Part shown: positions 5,692 through 6,241 of the stretch, in pieces
Position numbering within the stretch: position 1 is the stretch's first letter
Layout of the letters: each line of letters starts with the position of its first letter
From: Acidimicrobiaceae bacterium
Lineage (GTDB): Bacteria > Actinomycetota > Acidimicrobiia > Acidimicrobiales > Bog-793
DNA: 6,241 nt
Reading direction: 5' to 3'
Assembly: GCA_025463965.1 (NCBI GenBank)
Contig: JAODBN010000067.1
Span: 1-6,241 of the forward strand
Made by a program: the position numbers and the translations under genes
The notes under the pieces: generated by a model
Told to the model about the DNA's origin: nothing
The model's input: the letters and a program-made list of their open reading frames with translations, nothing else
The model's database searches: none

Positions 5692-5720
5692 AGTATACGG
5701 AGGCTACCTCCGCTTTGCAA
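5692..5720 (-). promoter_or_regulatory. Promoter of the MFS exporter gene
   Basis: On the minus strand, -35 TTGCAA (5720-5715) is followed by exactly 17 bases and then -10 TATACT (5697-5692), five of six to TATAAT. Predicted +1 is near 5685, giving a leader of about 45 nt before the GTG at 5640. Operator 2 fills most of the spacer and operator 1 covers +1, so bound repressor would block polymerase. Confidence 0.7.
5698..5712. promoter_or_regulatory. Operator 2, CGGAGG-N3-CCTCCG
   Basis: This second copy has the same arms as operator 1 but a different spacer (CTA). It sits entirely within the 17-bp spacer between the exporter -35 and -10. Conservation of the arms but not the spacer is what a specific dimeric repressor site would show. 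Confidence 0.72.
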
Positions 5721-5739
5721 GCGGGCGACGTTGCCCGCT
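5720..5739. repeat. 20-bp near-perfect palindrome upstream of the exporter -35
   Basis: AGCGGGC (5720-5726) and GCCCGCT (5733-5739) are perfect arms around GACGTT, whose central ACGT is also self-complementary, leaving one mismatched pair. The sequence is unrelated to the CGGAGG operators. It touches the exporter -35 and lies 18 bases before the TetR ATG. It could be a site for a second regulator, or a hairpin in the TetR leader just ahead of its GGAAGG ribosome binding site. Confidence 0.5.
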
Positions 5740-5756
5740 CGGAAGGTGTGTTCGCG

Positions 5757-6241
5757 ATGGGTACGCAAACCGATTCGCCAAGAACGCCCCGTGCGGACGG
5801 GGTGCGCAATCGCACCCTGCTGATCGACTCGGCGAGGCAGGCCTTCGCCGAGCGCGGGGTCGAGTCCTCTCTCGAGGACATCGCCCGACGCGCCGGGGTG
5901 GGGATCGGGACGCTCTATCGGCACTTTCCGACCCGCGACTCTCTCGTCGAGGCCGTCTACCGCCGTGAGGTCGAGACGCTGTGTGACGCCGCGGACGAGT
6001 TCCTGGCGTCTTTGCCCGCCGATCAGGCTCTTTCGGCGTGGATGCAGCGTTTCGTCAGCTACGTCGCGACCAAGCGCGGCATGACGAGCGCGTTGAAGTC
6101 GATGCTCAGCGCCGATGCCACGCTCTTCGACGACTGCCGCAGGCAGATGAACGAGGCCGCCACACGGCTGCTCGCCGCAGGAGTCGCCACCGGCCTCGTG
6201 CGGGCCGACGTCAGCGGAGCCGACCTGCTCCGGGCGATGGG
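5757..6241 (+). CDS. TetR/AcrR family transcriptional repressor (partial, runs off right edge)
   Basis: The start is ATG 5757-5759, with GGAAGG ten bases upstream; an in-frame GTG at 5748 would sit too close to that ribosome binding site. The frame stays open to the window edge (161 full codons), so the C-terminus is missing. After a disordered, basic start (MGTQTDSPRTPRADGVRNR), the TetR HTH domain is clear: LLIDSARQAFAERG, then SLEDIARRAGVGIGTLYRHF (38-57) with the recognition helix ending in YRHF. The remaining helices (LSAWMQRFVSYVATKRG, then MNEAATRLLAAGVATGLVRADVSGADLLRAMG) resemble the SbtR-like C-terminal ligand domain of actinobacterial TetR proteins. It diverges from the MFS exporter, with paired palindromic operators between them, so it very likely represses the exporter and possibly itself. 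The ligand is unknown. Confidence 0.92.
   Translation, partial: MGTQTDSPRTPRADGVRNRTLLIDSARQAFAERGVESSLEDIARRAGVGIGTLYRHFPTRDSLVEAVYRREVETLCDAADEFLASLPADQALSAWMQRFVSYVATKRGMTSALKSMLSADATLFDDCRRQMNEAATRLLAAGVATGLVRADVSGADLLRAM

Noticed and set aside
5694..5699. TATACG as the plus-strand -10 for the TetR gene
   Set aside because: It lacks the final T and has no -35 at the right distance. The same bases are better explained as the exporter -10 on the minus strand, and TATAGT at 5661-5666 is a better plus-strand candidate.
4142..5881. Minus-strand open frame of 579 codons
   Set aside because: It is an Arg-rich out-of-frame reading of the MFS gene that also crosses the promoter region and the start of the TetR gene; it has no family signal.

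Overview
The window looks like chromosomal DNA from a high-GC actinobacterium. The basis is strong GC bias at third codon positions, GTG starts, a pyridoxamine-oxidase-like protein of the Rv1155 (F420/flavin) type, and an alcohol dehydrogenase that closely resembles mycobacterial AdhC. A partial GspE/PilB-type ATPase at the left edge would also fit actinobacterial lineages with type IV pili, such as Thermoleophilia or Acidimicrobiia; that placement is inference. I see no insertion sequence, phage gene, CRISPR array, tRNA or rRNA.

Layout, left to right. (1) 1-488, minus: N-terminal part of a GspE/PilB-type secretion/pilus ATPase, cut by the window edge. (2) 489-942: about 450 bases with no convincing gene. 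It holds a two-tier hairpin (561-627) and a short hairpin (889-905) downstream of the next gene. (3) 943-3536, minus: three genes read in the order zinc alcohol dehydrogenase (adhC-like), hemerythrin HHE protein, Fpg/Nei DNA glycosylase. The last two are separated by 9 bases and are almost certainly co-transcribed. The dehydrogenase is 143 bases upstream, with two small hairpins in that gap, so it may be a separate unit. (4) 3678-4088, plus: a small PPOX-fold flavin/F420 oxidoreductase, divergent from the dehydrogenase and possibly translated from a leaderless mRNA. (5) 4147-5640, minus: a DHA2-type drug/solute exporter of the MFS, convergent with the oxidoreductase across a 58-base gap that carries an inverted repeat. 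(6) 5757 to the right edge, plus: a TetR-family repressor, cut by the edge and divergent from the exporter.

The best-resolved regulatory unit is the exporter/TetR divergent region (5641-5756). The exporter has a good sigma70-type promoter (TTGCAA, 17-bp spacer, TATACT). Two operators with identical arms, CGGAGG-N3-CCTCCG, sit one in the promoter spacer and one over the predicted start site, as expected for a local TetR repressor controlling the exporter and perhaps itself. A third, different 20-bp palindrome lies just upstream of the -35.

The window otherwise looks like ordinary housekeeping and stress content: redox enzymes, an iron-oxygen protein beside an oxidised-base repair enzyme, and a regulated efflux pump. 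I did not find a convincing new multi-gene system. The items most worth a second look are the paired operators, the unexplained 67-nt hairpin upstream of the pilus ATPase gene, and the hemerythrin/glycosylase pairing.
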